Origin: Planctomycetota bacterium
Lineage (GTDB): Bacteria > Planctomycetota > UBA1135 > GCA-002748355
Length of the DNA: 64,000 bases
Direction of reading: 5' to 3'
NCBI GenBank assembly: GCA_020638795.1
Contig: JACKHW010000002.1
Coordinates: 248,001 to 312,000 of the forward strand
Part shown: one piece after another, positions 1-9,078 of the stretch
Layout of the letters: every line of letters begins with the position of its first letter
Numbering within the stretch: the stretch's first letter is position 1
Program-made: the position numbers and the translations under genes
The notes under the pieces: generated by a model
What the model saw: the letters and a program-made list of their open reading frames with translations, nothing else
What the model was told of the DNA's origin: nothing
Databases searched by the model: none

Positions 1-796
1 GTGAAGGTGCGTTGCCGGCAATCCGTGCGACGAGCATCAAATACTGCTCGTCGTAGTCCGTCCACGCTTCGATCGGCTCGAAACCGGTACGTCGGAACAA
101 CCGCAGCAACGACCCGAGCGTGAAGTAGCTGCAATGTTCGTAGTAGAGGTCCTGGAACGCGCATTCTTCGAGCACGCGCAACACGTCCGGCAGTTCGAAG
201 AACACGAGAGTCTCGGAGCGGTCACGGATCGTGCTCCGTACGAGGCTCGTGAAGTCACGTACGCGCTCGATGTGTTCGAGGGTATGCCGGCACGCGACGA
301 CTTCGGCACTGAGGTGGGCGTACGATTCGCCGTAGAAGTCTTGATGGAACGTCAGGCGATCGCGAACTGCGCTCGTGGTTCGCTCCGGTCGATATCCAGG
401 GTCGATACCGATCCCGCATCCACCGGAGAGTTCGCAATAGCGAACGAGCCACTCGCCTTTTCCGCATCCGATCTCCAGTGCGCTCTTGCCGGCGAGGTCG
501 TACGACGTGATCAGTCGCCCGATGTGATCGTCCAAGAAGCGCTGGAAGCGCGGCGAGTACGCCTGTGTCTCTTCGTACCGAGTCGAGTACTCGTGGAGCG
601 AGCCATCGAACGCTTGGTTCTGAATGAACCCACACGATTCGCAGAATGCGAGGTCGAGGTCGCCACGTGGGTACGCGAGTGCCTCGGCGCGCGTCTCCAT
701 GAGGAGGCACGAATGCACGGGCACCTGCTCGAGCCGATAGAAGCCACGTAGATCGTCATGCCCGCATGATTTGCACGTCGAGCCGCTCGAACTCAC
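1..796 (-). CDS. Class I SAM-dependent methyltransferase with N-terminal zinc-binding motif, partial (C-terminus beyond left edge)
   Basis: This reading frame is open from a GTG at 796 to the window edge, so the protein is incomplete. The N-terminus has two CxxC pairs (Cys8/Cys11 in CKSCG and Cys52/Cys55 in CESCG), the zinc-binding arrangement found at the start of sugar C-methyltransferases. SAM motif I is ALEIGCGKGEW at about residues 106-116, followed by an acidic IDPG and a CRHTLEHI stretch typical of the Methyltransf_23 fold. A GGAG stands 5 bases before the GTG; an ATG at 840 stops after 15 codons. It lies 40 bases after a second methyltransferase and is the fourth gene of a minus-strand sugar-nucleotide operon, which suggests that it methylates a nucleotide-linked sugar or a glycan. 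The acceptor cannot be read from the sequence. Confidence 0.85.
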   Translation of the reverse strand, partial: MSSSGSTCKSCGHDDLRGFYRLEQVPVHSCLLMETRAEALAYPRGDLDLAFCESCGFIQNQAFDGSLHEYSTRYEETQAYSPRFQRFLDDHIGRLITSYDLAGKSALEIGCGKGEWLVRYCELSGGCGIGIDPGYRPERTTSAVRDRLTFHQDFYGESYAHLSAEVVACRHTLEHIERVRDFTSLVRSTIRDRSETLVFFELPDVLRVLEECAFQDLYYEHCSYFTLGSLLRLFRRTGFEPIEAWTDYDEQYLMLVARIAGNAPS

Positions 797-836
797 GATC
801 GCTCCGTTGTCATCACTGTGGGGCGTGGTAGGTCGC

Positions 837-2057
837 TCATACGATCACCGGCTGTGGCACCGGGACGATGAACCGTCCGCCGCGTGCGCGGTATTCCGCC
901 TGCTGTTCGAGAATCTCGTCCTTGAAGTTCCAAGGCAGGATCAACGTGTAGTCGGGCATTTCCCGGAGCAGCGCCTCGGGTTCTCGAATCGCGATGCGCA
1001 CACCCGGAATTACGCGGCCTTGTTTGTGCACGTTCTTGTCGACGACGAAATCGATGAGGTCTCCGGTCAGGTTGCAGGCGTTGAGCAAGATCGTGCCCTT
1101 CGCTGCAGCGCCGTATCCCGCGATCGTCCCGCCGCGAGCCTTGATGTCCTGGATCATCGAGCGGAGCGACGCCCGCAACTCGTCGACTCGCGTCGCGAAG
1201 TCCGCGTAGAACTCGAACGAGTCGATTCCGAGTCGTCGCTCTTCGGCGAGTCGCTCGTCGACACGAGGCTTTCGCTCTGCCGGGTTCTTACCAACGAAGA
1301 GCCTCAGCGAGCCGCCGTGGATGTCGAGATCCGCGAGGTCTTGGAGAACGAGTCCGTGTCGTGCGAAGAGTGCATCGAGTGCGTGCACCGAGAAGTAGCA
1401 GAGATGTTCGTGATAGATCGTGTCGAACTCTCGGTGCTCGATGAGTGGTCGTACGTACGGAACTTCGATGACCGCGACCCCGTCGTCTGCGAGTATCTCT
1501 CGGATCCCGGCGACGAAGCCGTTGGTGTCTGCGACGTGCGCGAGGACGTTGTTGGCATGCAGCACGTCGACGCCGCCGCGCTCGGCGCGCAGCTTCTTCG
1601 CGAGTTCGAGTCCGAAGAACGCGAGGATCGTTTCGATGCCGCGTTTGCGTGCAGCCTCGACCGGGCCTGGAGCGGGATCGACGCCGAAGCACGGCACGCC
1701 TGCCTCGGCGTAGTACTGCAAGAGGTAGCCGTCATTGCTCGCGATTTCGAGTGCGAGGCTTTCCGTGCCGAGTTCGCGCGACGCGATCAGCGCTTGGACG
1801 TTCGCGCGCGAGTGATCGAGGAGTGTGCTCGTGAAGGACGAATAGTACGGGTAGTCCTGACCGAAGAGTTCTTCGGGCGGCACGGTTTCGAGGATCTGGA
1901 CGAGAGTGCAGTCGCCACAGAACGCGACATCGAGCGGATAGCGGGCTTCTTCGCGATCGAGTTCGTGGGTGAACAAGAAGCCATCGCTGAGCGGCAGGTT
2001 GCCGAGTGCCAAGAACACGCGCAGGTCCTCCGACCCGCACGATCGACAGCGCGTCAT
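837..2057 (-). CDS. Sugar C-methyltransferase (zinc-binding N-terminus, SAM domain, C-methyltransferase C-terminal domain)
   Basis: A 406-residue enzyme with the three-part layout of NDP-sugar 3-C-methyltransferases. The N-terminal zinc site uses Cys4/Cys7 (CRSCG) and Cys47/Cys50 (CGDC). The Rossmann domain has SAM motif ALEIASNDGYLL at about 102-113. The C-terminal domain contains GYGAAAKGTILLNA and the DKNVHKQGRVIPG stretch that this family shares. The ATG at 2057 overlaps the TGA of the upstream dehydrogenase (ATGA), so I chose it over an in-frame ATG at 2222 that would give an Arg-rich, unrelated extension. In family members this fold adds a methyl group to a keto-sugar carbon. With a CDP-sugar cytidylyltransferase in the same operon, the product is likely a branched or methylated deoxysugar for a surface glycan. 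Confidence 0.9.
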   Translation of the reverse strand: MTRCRSCGSEDLRVFLALGNLPLSDGFLFTHELDREEARYPLDVAFCGDCTLVQILETVPPEELFGQDYPYYSSFTSTLLDHSRANVQALIASRELGTESLALEIASNDGYLLQYYAEAGVPCFGVDPAPGPVEAARKRGIETILAFFGLELAKKLRAERGGVDVLHANNVLAHVADTNGFVAGIREILADDGVAVIEVPYVRPLIEHREFDTIYHEHLCYFSVHALDALFARHGLVLQDLADLDIHGGSLRLFVGKNPAERKPRVDERLAEERRLGIDSFEFYADFATRVDELRASLRSMIQDIKARGGTIAGYGAAAKGTILLNACNLTGDLIDFVVDKNVHKQGRVIPGVRIAIREPEALLREMPDYTLILPWNFKDEILEQQAEYRARGGRFIVPVPQPVIV

Positions 2058-3088
2058 CGACTGACTCCCGTCCAGCGGAGATCCGAGTCGAGCTTGCCTT
2101 CCGATACGAGTTCTCGGACGTGTTTGATGCGCAAGTAGCGCGAGCCTTCGAGTTCGGCGAGTGTCAAACCGTGGCGGACGTAGGCATCGTAGAGTTCTGT
2201 TACGCCCTGTCGCACGGTCCACGTCGGGACGAAGTTTGGCAGCACGCGCTTGATCTTCTCGCAGTCGACGCGATAGCAGCGCTTGTCGGGACCGGCGCCT
2301 TCGGCATACGTGACTTTGCAGTTCGGGACGATCTCTTCGACGATGTCCGCCAGTTCACGCACACGATAATTCTCGTCGGTACGTCCGACGTTGAACGCTT
2401 CGCCGTTGATGACGTTCACATCGGCATGCAGAACAGCGAGGAACGCACGCGAGATGTCTTCGATGTGGACGAGCGGGCGCCATGGTGTGCCGTCACTCTT
2501 GATCAAGACCTCGCCGGTCGTATACGCGTACCCAGTCAAGTTGTTGACGACGAGATCTCCGCGCAATCGCGGTGAGACGCCATATGCCGTCGCATTGCGT
2601 AGGTAGGTCGCGCAGAACTTGTCATCGACGATTTTCGACAAGTCCTCTTCGATCTTGACCTTCGAGACGCCATAGGGCGTGACCGGGTTGCACGCGGATG
2701 TCTCGTCGAGGAAATCGTCACCTGCGGCTCCGTAGTTGCTGCACGAACTCGATTGGAGGAAGCGTGGCACACCGGCTTCTTTCGCGAGCTTCGCGAGGCG
2801 CACGGTCGCGTGCCAATTGATGTCGTAGGTCGTTTCCGGTTCGAAGTCGCCGAGCGGGTCATTCGACAGACCGGCCAGATGGATGATGGCATCGAAGCCC
2901 TCGAGATCGGCCGCCGTCACGTCGCGCACGTCCTTGCGGAGGGTTGCGATGCTCTGCTCGCGATCACCGAAAACGCAGTCGTGAAAGAGCTCGTTGTCGA
3001 GTCCGGTGACCGAATGTCCCGCTCGTTGGAGCATGGGGACGAGCAGTGTGCCGATGTAACCGTCGTGTCCTGTGACGAGAACGCGCAA
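2054..3088 (-). CDS. NAD(P)-dependent epimerase/dehydratase (SDR family)
   Basis: An extended short-chain dehydrogenase of about 344 residues. The start is followed at once by the dinucleotide-binding motif VLVTGHDGYIG, and the catalytic site shows a Ser-rich LQSSSCSNYG strand and YGVSK (YxxxK). I place the start at the TTG at 3088, with GGGAAGA upstream, 2 bases after the stop of the cytidylyltransferase gene. That gives the usual SDR N-terminus; an in-frame ATG at 3133 would lie inside the upstream gene. Family members epimerise, dehydrate or reduce nucleotide sugars. Context suggests that it acts on the CDP-sugar made by the preceding enzyme, ahead of the methyltransferases. Which reaction it performs is not decided by these motifs. 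Confidence 0.85.
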   Translation of the reverse strand: MRVLVTGHDGYIGTLLVPMLQRAGHSVTGLDNELFHDCVFGDREQSIATLRKDVRDVTAADLEGFDAIIHLAGLSNDPLGDFEPETTYDINWHATVRLAKLAKEAGVPRFLQSSSCSNYGAAGDDFLDETSACNPVTPYGVSKVKIEEDLSKIVDDKFCATYLRNATAYGVSPRLRGDLVVNNLTGYAYTTGEVLIKSDGTPWRPLVHIEDISRAFLAVLHADVNVINGEAFNVGRTDENYRVRELADIVEEIVPNCKVTYAEGAGPDKRCYRVDCEKIKRVLPNFVPTWTVRQGVTELYDAYVRHGLTLAELEGSRYLRIKHVRELVSEGKLDSDLRWTGVSR

Positions 3089-3090
3089 TG

Positions 3091-3864
3091 TCAGTCTTCC
3101 CAAGTCTTCCAAGGTGCATTGCCTGCGGACCACAGCGTTTCGAGCAATCGCTTGTCACGCAGCGTGTCCATGCACTGCCAGAATCCGTCGTGTTTGTAGG
3201 CCATCAACTCGCCGTTCTTCGCGAGTTGCTCCATCGGTTCGCGTTCCCACTGCGTCGTGTCGCCTTCGATGTAGTCGAACACGCCGGGCTCGAGCACGAA
3301 GAACGCGCCGTTGATCCACCCTTCGCCGAGTTGCGGCTTCTCGCTGAACTCGGCCACTCGATCACCGTCGAGTTCGAGTCGTCCGAAACGCGCTGGAGGT
3401 CGAACCGCGGTCACCGTCGCGAGCTTCCCGTGTGCACGATGGAACGCGATCAGGCGGTCGAGGTCGACATTGGCGACGCCGTCGCCCCAGGTCAGCATGA
3501 AGGTCTCGTCACCGATCCACGGCTGCAGGCGCTTGATGCGTCCTCCGGTCAGAGTCTCGAGCCCCGTGTCGACGAGATCGATCGTCCACGAAGGGCTGCT
3601 TCCGCCTTGCGTCTCGACCTTGCCGTCGCCGAGTTGCACGCGTAAGTGACTCGCCAGGTGGCTGTAGTCGAGCATGTACTTCTTGATGACGTCGCCCTTG
3701 TAGCCGAGCGCGATCACGAAGTGCTCGTGACCGAAGCGCGCGTAGTGCTTCAGAATGTGCCACAAGATCGGGCGATTGCCGATCTCGACCATCGGCTTGG
3801 GCTTGATCTCGGTCTCTTCCGCGAGGCGGGTGCCGACGCCGCCGGCGAGGATCGCGACTTTCAT
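3091..3864 (-). CDS. rfbF: Glucose-1-phosphate cytidylyltransferase
   Basis: A 257-residue nucleotidyltransferase matching RfbF in length. The N-terminal signature GGVGTRLAEETEIKPKPMVE is the CTP-binding and catalytic loop of this family, followed by the conserved GNRPILWHILKHYARFG. Later blocks include LTWGDGVANVDL (metal-binding Asp), PPARFGRLELDGD and WINGAFFVLEPGVFDYI. It makes CDP-glucose from CTP and glucose-1-phosphate, the entry to CDP-deoxysugars. The ATG at 3864 starts directly at the signature (MKVAILAGG); earlier in-frame codons give unrelated sequence. It is first in an operon with an SDR and two methyltransferases. No RfbG-type CDP-glucose 4,6-dehydratase is recognisable in the window, so it may lie beyond the left edge or the SDR may fill that role. 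Confidence 0.95.
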   Translation of the reverse strand: MKVAILAGGVGTRLAEETEIKPKPMVEIGNRPILWHILKHYARFGHEHFVIALGYKGDVIKKYMLDYSHLASHLRVQLGDGKVETQGGSSPSWTIDLVDTGLETLTGGRIKRLQPWIGDETFMLTWGDGVANVDLDRLIAFHRAHGKLATVTAVRPPARFGRLELDGDRVAEFSEKPQLGEGWINGAFFVLEPGVFDYIEGDTTQWEREPMEQLAKNGELMAYKHDGFWQCMDTLRDKRLLETLWSAGNAPWKTWED

Positions 3865-3962
3865 GTCGCGGAAGTCTACCCGCCCCGGGCGCTGCGGCCA
3901 TATCGTCCGTCGCGGAGCGGCGGCACGGGGCGCTCGGTCGCACCCCGTGCCGAGATCTATCC

Positions 3963-6900
3963 CTACTGGAGCTTCAGTGGCTGCCAGCCACCGACTCCGA
4001 TCGTCGAGTCGGTGTTGATGACGGTCACGTGGTGGAGATTCCAGGTGCCTGGTTTGAACGTGCCGACACTCGGTGGTTCGGGCAGCGTGTTGTACCACGC
4101 GTCGGCAACGCCGGGCGCCGCCGGTCCGCCGAGCATCATGCCGTAGTACATCAACGGCTCGAACTCGACCGCGCTCTCCCAGATCGGATGACCATCTCCA
4201 TTCGTCTCGTTGGTCGGGTAGACCGGCACGAGAACGGGCCACGAGTCGTTGACGTCGTCGTACGGCGGCTTCTTCTTGGGGATGCGGATCAAGAGCAACG
4301 CACCCTTGCGGATGTTCGCACCGGACACTCGGAAACGCCGGGGAGCGTCATGGCGCAGCTTGAGGAGCCCGACACTCGGGCCGTCCTGCACGAGGCCATG
4401 CTGGAACAGCCGGATCGTGCGAAGGAAGCGCGGCTCGGGCACGGGTGTCGACGTGCCGAGGTAAACGGCGTTCCAGACGAACGGGTCGACGATCGAGTTC
4501 GGATCCCAATTGTCGACGAACGTCGGGACGTCGCGATACGAGGTGTCCGGGCGCATCGTCTCGAGCTTGATGATGGACGGTTGGGGGCCCGTCTCGAGTG
4601 AGGGCTGACCCGTGGGGTGTGCGACACGGCGCTCGCTTCCGAGCGGTGTTCCCATCAAGACCAAGCGATCGTCCGTGCCGACGAGCAATCCACGTAGACC
4701 CGTGCGATCCGTCGTGGCACCAGTCAGGACGTTCTCGTAACTGCCTGTCCGAGGATCGAATACGAAGCCGGTTCGCCCGTTCGCATCGTGCACCTGCACG
4801 ACGAATCCGTTGTTGGCTTCGTTGGCTCCGAGTTCGAAGCCATTGAACGCCGACGTGAGTGCGCCGGTTTGCAGCATCGTCTTGTCGAACGTCAGCGCGA
4901 CACCGACACAAGGGCCGACACCCCAGTCGAGTTCGCGGCAGAACTGCGTGACCATGTTCGCCTTCTCGACCGTCCCGAGCTGGCCGGGCACCGAGAAGAC
5001 GATGTTGAACAAGTTGATCGACAGCGCACCGCCGGTTCGGGCAAGACCTGGACCCGCATTGGCGATTCCCGTATTCAAGACGTTTGCGTCGAGAACGAGA
5101 GCTTTCTCCTTCTGGAAGAGCCCCCGTAGAGCTGCCGTCTCGAGTGGGTGGTCCTCGTCGTCACCGCCTGGGCGTGGAAAGACTTCGGTGATGCGGTTGT
5201 TGCTCCCTTCGGGAAGCGCATGACATTGCACACATGATCGATGGCTACACACATTCAGGTCGGCGATGTGGTAAAGCTTCATTCCTGCGAGTGCACCCGT
5301 TCCATCGTCCTCGCTACCCGGGTCACCGATCGTGCCCGAGTAGCGTCGATTGAGCTGCTGCTCGGGGTTCGGCGGATAGTGGATCGAGTTGATCATGTCG
5401 CGATACTTGCGCATGTCGGCTTCCTCGAGTTTCTTGCCGCCCAGTAGCGATTCGAACGCGCCATTGAAGGCCTCGAATGCCGGCCTGTCGCCGCGCCAGT
5501 GATACGGCGCGTTGGTCACGAAGTTGGTCGTCGTCGGATCGACTTCCCAATTGAGCAGCCCTTGCAGCGACTGTGTGACGAGGAAACCCTTGTCGGCCGG
5601 ATAGAGACCTGTCGCATTGAGAGTCAGGACCGCTTTCTCGACGGCACCGTCGACGAAGAACGGCAAGAACGGGTCGACATCGACGGTTCCGCCGAGGTCC
5701 CAAAGTTGTCCGTCGAGGCGCCCGTCGGGATGGCACGACGCACACGAGACGAATCCGCTGCCCGACAACTCGGCGCTGTACAAGAACGGCCTGCCCTGTC
5801 GGATGTACGCAGGCGTGGGATCGTGCGAGAGCGCGAACGTCGACAGCCTGGTATCGGTCGACGGGTCGATGACCGAGATCGAGTTGTCGAGGCGGTTCAG
5901 GACGTAGAGTCGAGCTCCGGGGTCAGTGCTTCTCGATGGGTTCGCGGGCTTGAACGCGAGTCCGCGTGGACCGCATCGCGTGTTGGTCGATGTCGGAGCG
6001 ACTTTGATTTCGATGCGGGATATCGACCAGGTGTCGGGGTCGTCTTGCAGAACGTTCTGTAGGACCCCGATGCGGTCGCTGTGGAATGCGGCGACGTAGA
6101 CTTTGGTCACGTTGCCCAGCGCGTCCTCGACGATCGCGACGTCGGATGGGTGGGCGAGGGCCTCAGGCTTCGTGACGGCGTTCCCGGAGGGCAGACGGTT
6201 GAGGTTGCGCCCGAGGATCTTGGCGCTCGTTGTCCCAGGATTGTCGACTCTCTGGAGATAGCTCTCCACGAACCCGTAGGGCGCGTTCTTGACGGCGAGT
6301 TCGCCCAGGTTCTCGTTGCGCGCTTCGATATTGACGGTGAACAGGCTGCCAGCCGATGTCGCGACCATGCCGAGACCACCGGTTCCCAGGCCCGGTTGGA
6401 ACAGCACGGCGAACGTCGAGAGATCGACGCTCCACAGATCCATGTGGTTGCGTCCCAGCGGATCGCCGCGGCGACTGCCCATGGCCGCGAGGACGAATAG
6501 GCGGTTGCCGATCCGCACGATACGACGCGGTGCCTTGATCGAGCGTGTCGGAGTCACCCAATCGTCGAACAAATGGATCTTGCCGGTGCCCGTTCCGAAT
6601 GGCGAGAGCGACATCGCGTCGATCCATGCGATCGCGCCAGCCGTTTGAAGTGTGACGAAGCATTGCAGTCCGTCCGCCGAAAACTCGACGTCCATAGGCT
6701 CATCGCCGACCCACTCGGTTCGGTCGAGACGCGCAACGAGACGCCCTTGGGCGTCGACTGCGAGCGCTATGGTCGACACTGAGTCCCCGACCATGTTCGC
6801 CGTATAGGCGCGCGCTGTCGTCGGGTTCCAACGCACGCTCACGGGTTCGAGACCGACACCGATCCGGTCGATTAGCGAGTTCGTCTCGCAATCGTAGATC

Positions 6901-7133
6901 TCGAGTGAGTTGTCGGGGGTGTTGCAAGCGAGGATCCAATCGTGCCCACCGATGCGCGCGACTTGGATCGGCTTGACTTGGGGTGTCTCGAAGTTGAGAT
7001 AGTCGGTCCGGCCTTGTGCCCGCGTGGATTCACCGCCTACGGCGAGGGCGATAGCCGCGATCAGAGACAGTGCGGAGTAACGGGTCATGCGTTCGCGATC
7101 GTCGTGCGATCGCAGGTGGGAAGGAGACGGCAT
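3963..7133 (-). CDS. Exported beta-propeller protein with two c-type haem motifs (cytochrome c peroxidase-like)
   Basis: A 1056-residue exported protein. An uncharged segment with an Ala-Gln-Gly cleavage site (LSLIAAIALAVGG...AQG) acts as signal peptide. The first half looks like a YVTN-type beta-propeller, with repeated strands such as VTKVYVAAFHSDRIGVL and RLYVLNRLDNSISVID. Haem-binding CxxCH motifs follow: CASCH before PDGRLDGQLWDLGG, and later CVQCH. PDGRLDGQ is a block typical of diheme peroxidase-like (MauG-type) proteins in which haem follows a propeller. It is probably a periplasmic electron-transfer or oxidase protein; the substrate is unknown. The ATG at 7133 has GAGAAGAA upstream; an ATG at 7088 would give a shorter signal peptide and lacks a Shine-Dalgarno. 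Confidence 0.8.
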   Translation of the reverse strand: MPSPSHLRSHDDRERMTRYSALSLIAAIALAVGGESTRAQGRTDYLNFETPQVKPIQVARIGGHDWILACNTPDNSLEIYDCETNSLIDRIGVGLEPVSVRWNPTTARAYTANMVGDSVSTIALAVDAQGRLVARLDRTEWVGDEPMDVEFSADGLQCFVTLQTAGAIAWIDAMSLSPFGTGTGKIHLFDDWVTPTRSIKAPRRIVRIGNRLFVLAAMGSRRGDPLGRNHMDLWSVDLSTFAVLFQPGLGTGGLGMVATSAGSLFTVNIEARNENLGELAVKNAPYGFVESYLQRVDNPGTTSAKILGRNLNRLPSGNAVTKPEALAHPSDVAIVEDALGNVTKVYVAAFHSDRIGVLQNVLQDDPDTWSISRIEIKVAPTSTNTRCGPRGLAFKPANPSRSTDPGARLYVLNRLDNSISVIDPSTDTRLSTFALSHDPTPAYIRQGRPFLYSAELSGSGFVSCASCHPDGRLDGQLWDLGGTVDVDPFLPFFVDGAVEKAVLTLNATGLYPADKGFLVTQSLQGLLNWEVDPTTTNFVTNAPYHWRGDRPAFEAFNGAFESLLGGKKLEEADMRKYRDMINSIHYPPNPEQQLNRRYSGTIGDPGSEDDGTGALAGMKLYHIADLNVCSHRSCVQCHALPEGSNNRITEVFPRPGGDDEDHPLETAALRGLFQKEKALVLDANVLNTGIANAGPGLARTGGALSINLFNIVFSVPGQLGTVEKANMVTQFCRELDWGVGPCVGVALTFDKTMLQTGALTSAFNGFELGANEANNGFVVQVHDANGRTGFVFDPRTGSYENVLTGATTDRTGLRGLLVGTDDRLVLMGTPLGSERRVAHPTGQPSLETGPQPSIIKLETMRPDTSYRDVPTFVDNWDPNSIVDPFVWNAVYLGTSTPVPEPRFLRTIRLFQHGLVQDGPSVGLLKLRHDAPRRFRVSGANIRKGALLLIRIPKKKPPYDDVNDSWPVLVPVYPTNETNGDGHPIWESAVEFEPLMYYGMMLGGPAAPGVADAWYNTLPEPPSVGTFKPGTWNLHHVTVINTDSTIGVGGWQPLKLQ

Positions 7134-7314
7134 GTGAGTTCTTCTCGAGAGGGCGTCGGGAGCGATCGGTGGGACGTCCAGTGCGACGCGAGGGCCTATC
7201 GGGAGAGTTCCGAACCGCGTCCCGTGTCACGCGGAAACCCGAAGAAGTTCGGTGGAACTACGTTCGGTGTTCGTTGCGTGTGCTCGAACGACGACTGCCG
7301 CGACTGTCGAAGCG

Positions 7315-8310
7315 TTACGCCGTCGGCGCGAGGTGCGACGCGAAGCGTTCGAGCTTGTCGCTGATCTCTCGTTCGCGACTCTTCGCGTTGAGCATCGCAT
7401 CCGCGCCGCTGCGGAACGCCCGCGCTGCGGCGGCACGTGTCGGTTCGTGTACGAGGAGTACGAGATAGGTATTGGGTGCCCGCTTCAGTCGCCTACACCA
7501 CTCGTACCGTCGCTCTTGGCCGAGTCCGATCTCGAGGACCACGATCATGTCGGCGAAGAATGCCGGGTTCGGCACCTCGCTCTTCGGCCGTTTGTCGAAG
7601 GTCAATCCGACTCTACGACACGCGCGTCGCAGCGTGCGTACGAGGTCGGGGTCATGGACGAAGGCCGCCATTGCGCCGCGAATCTCCGCCGGCTCGAAGT
7701 CGTCGAAGTACTCGTCTTCGTCCGGATCATCGAAGTTGATCGGCCCCCCTTCGATCTTCTCGGCTTCGGCGAGTGGCAGCGTCAGCAGCGCCGTATCGAC
7801 GAGTCTGTCGTCTGCGAGGAACGAAAACGGAATCGCGTAGTACGGGCCCTTGTCCTCGAGCGAACTCAGCGCGCCATCGAGGATCTCCTGGCCGTCGAGC
7901 TCCGCTTCGACGCCGCTGCCGAACACGGACTGTAGAGCTTCCTGAACGGATGCCGTGAGCAGGACGGCGAGCTCCTCGAACGTCGTGTCATCGTCGCTCG
8001 TCCACGAGAGTGCTTCGCGCTTCTGGGCAACGTCGTCCGCCTTGGTTCCGCGATAGACCTGTGTGAGTGCGATCGCGGCATTCATCGGCCAATACAGATC
8101 GATGTGTCCCTGATACGCCTTCTTGATGTGACAACGAATGCGTGCGTGCTTGCCCTCGCCGAGCATCGCATCGAGTTCGGTTGCTTCGGCTCGGATCGGC
8201 CGCCTACGTTGCGTCCGCAAGCGATTCGACGTGAGTGCGCCGAGGTTGTCGCCGAGCAGAAGAAGGATGGCGGACATCGCTTTCGCGATTCCGGTTTCGT
8301 TGACGCTCAT
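7315..8310 (-). CDS. CheC/CheX-like protein with degenerate receiver-like C-terminus (tentative)
   Basis: A 331-residue cytoplasmic protein that I do not recognise with certainty. The N-terminal two thirds contain a stretch (about residues 55-150, with FEELAVLLTASVQEAL) resembling the helix of CheC/CheX/FliY phosphatase folds, followed by a very acidic loop (NFDDPDEDEYFDDFE). The last 110 residues run like a CheY receiver: a hydrophobic strand MIVVLEIG where the phospho-Asp strand should be, then YLVLLVHEPT and FRSGADAMLNA near the end. No standard phospho-acceptor Asp is placed correctly. The ATG at 8310 overlaps the stop of the upstream receiver gene (ATGA), so the two are probably translated together. 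A role in chemotaxis-type or other phosphorelay regulation is inference only. Confidence 0.55.
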   Translation of the reverse strand: MSVNETGIAKAMSAILLLLGDNLGALTSNRLRTQRRRPIRAEATELDAMLGEGKHARIRCHIKKAYQGHIDLYWPMNAAIALTQVYRGTKADDVAQKREALSWTSDDDTTFEELAVLLTASVQEALQSVFGSGVEAELDGQEILDGALSSLEDKGPYYAIPFSFLADDRLVDTALLTLPLAEAEKIEGGPINFDDPDEDEYFDDFEPAEIRGAMAAFVHDPDLVRTLRRACRRVGLTFDKRPKSEVPNPAFFADMIVVLEIGLGQERRYEWCRRLKRAPNTYLVLLVHEPTRAAAARAFRSGADAMLNAKSREREISDKLERFASHLAPTA

Positions 8311-8675
8311 TTCCGAAGGAGCTCTTCGAGTGTGTCGCGGAGTTCGGCTTGTCCGTACGGGCGACGAAGCGAACCGTGCACGCCGCATGCTCGTGCGCGT
8401 TCGACGAGTTCGCCCTGTTCCAGGTGCGTGAGGAGCAAGAGCGCCGTCTCTGCATAGGCCGCGGCGACTTCGGTCAAGAACTCGACGCAGTCCTGATCGG
8501 GGAGGTTCGAAGCGCAGAGGATGATTTCGAACGATTCACGTCCGAGGATCTCTCGCGCTTCGCTCGCCGCTCTCGCGGTGCGAATCGCATCGAATCCCAG
8601 GCACGTGCGCTCGACACTGCGTTCGAGAGCGGCGCGCTGCGCCGCCGCATCATCGATGATCAAGATCGAACTCAT
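8307..8675 (-). CDS. Atypical response-regulator receiver domain, phospho-acceptor Asp missing
   Basis: A single-domain CheY-like protein of 122 residues. It has the acidic pair after strand 1 (ILIIDDAAAQRAALE), strand 4 ending LLLLTHLEQGELVERARACG, and the C-terminal G-x-x-G-S-L-x-R-P-Y block that corresponds to the conserved Lys-Pro region, here with Arg for Lys. In strand 3, where receivers read L-L-D-x-x-L-P, this one reads ILCASNLPD, so the phospho-acceptor Asp is replaced by Ala and preceded by Cys. It is therefore probably a pseudo-receiver working by protein contact rather than phosphorylation. A GGGGGGAG stands 4 bases before the ATG. It is translationally coupled to the CheC/CheX-like gene. 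Confidence 0.8.
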   Translation of the reverse strand: MSSILIIDDAAAQRAALERSVERTCLGFDAIRTARAASEAREILGRESFEIILCASNLPDQDCVEFLTEVAAAYAETALLLLTHLEQGELVERARACGVHGSLRRPYGQAELRDTLEELLRK

Positions 8676-8700
8676 CGCTCCCCCCGAAGCGGCGTCGACG

Positions 8701-8726
8701 GAGCCCGCGCGGTGTGCGGGCTCTTT
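8701..8726. terminator. Short GC hairpin with T-tract on plus strand
   Basis: Eight-base stem GAGCCCGC / GCGGGCTC (8701-8708 and 8716-8723) with a 7-base loop, followed by TTTCT on the plus strand. No plus-strand gene ends here, so on the minus strand it would lie in the leader of the receiver gene and could be an attenuator-like hairpin instead. Confidence 0.3.
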
Positions 8727-8829
8727 CTGTGATGCCGTGTCTTCTCCTTTTCGGCAGCCGTGCAGCAGAAGTGGAGGGGGGGTGGAGCCCGCTCGGGATG
8801 CCTCCTTGTTGCCACGAGTTCCCGCCAGT

Positions 8830-8933
8830 CGCGGGGCAGGTGGGAGGGGCCGTCCTATTGGTTGGCTCCCGTGCGCAGGCTCTGATCCGTGCTGCGAACC
8901 TGGCTCTTGCGCGTCGGCTGGAGGCGCGTAGCG
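8830..8933 (+). repeat. Imperfect inverted duplication, copy A
   Basis: About 100 bases that recur in reverse orientation at 9079-9163. The best block is a GC-rich 26-mer with one mismatch, followed by a looser match through GCGCAGGCT, TCCGTGCTGCGAAC and GCGCGTAGCG. The copies lie in a 596-base region between the receiver gene and the sigma-factor gene in which I see no convincing gene. Confidence 0.7.
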
Positions 8934-9078
8934 CTCTGGATCCTTCGGCGGAGTAGGGCTCGTGGACTTTTGATTCAGCAGATATGCGTTACGAATCGGA
9001 CCCTCGACGTGGTGTGCAGACCGGTTACATAACTGACACTCGCGTCGACGCGGAGTCGACAAACGCTGTCGTCTGTTC

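Noticed and set aside
771..2138. Long plus-strand open frame antisense to the sugar methyltransferase
   Set aside because: No family motif; the minus strand encodes a complete methyltransferase with SAM and zinc motifs. GC-rich antisense frames are common here.
8714..8956. Small plus-strand frame after the hairpin
   Set aside because: It has no family signature, and its conserved part is explained by the inverted duplication with 9079-9163.
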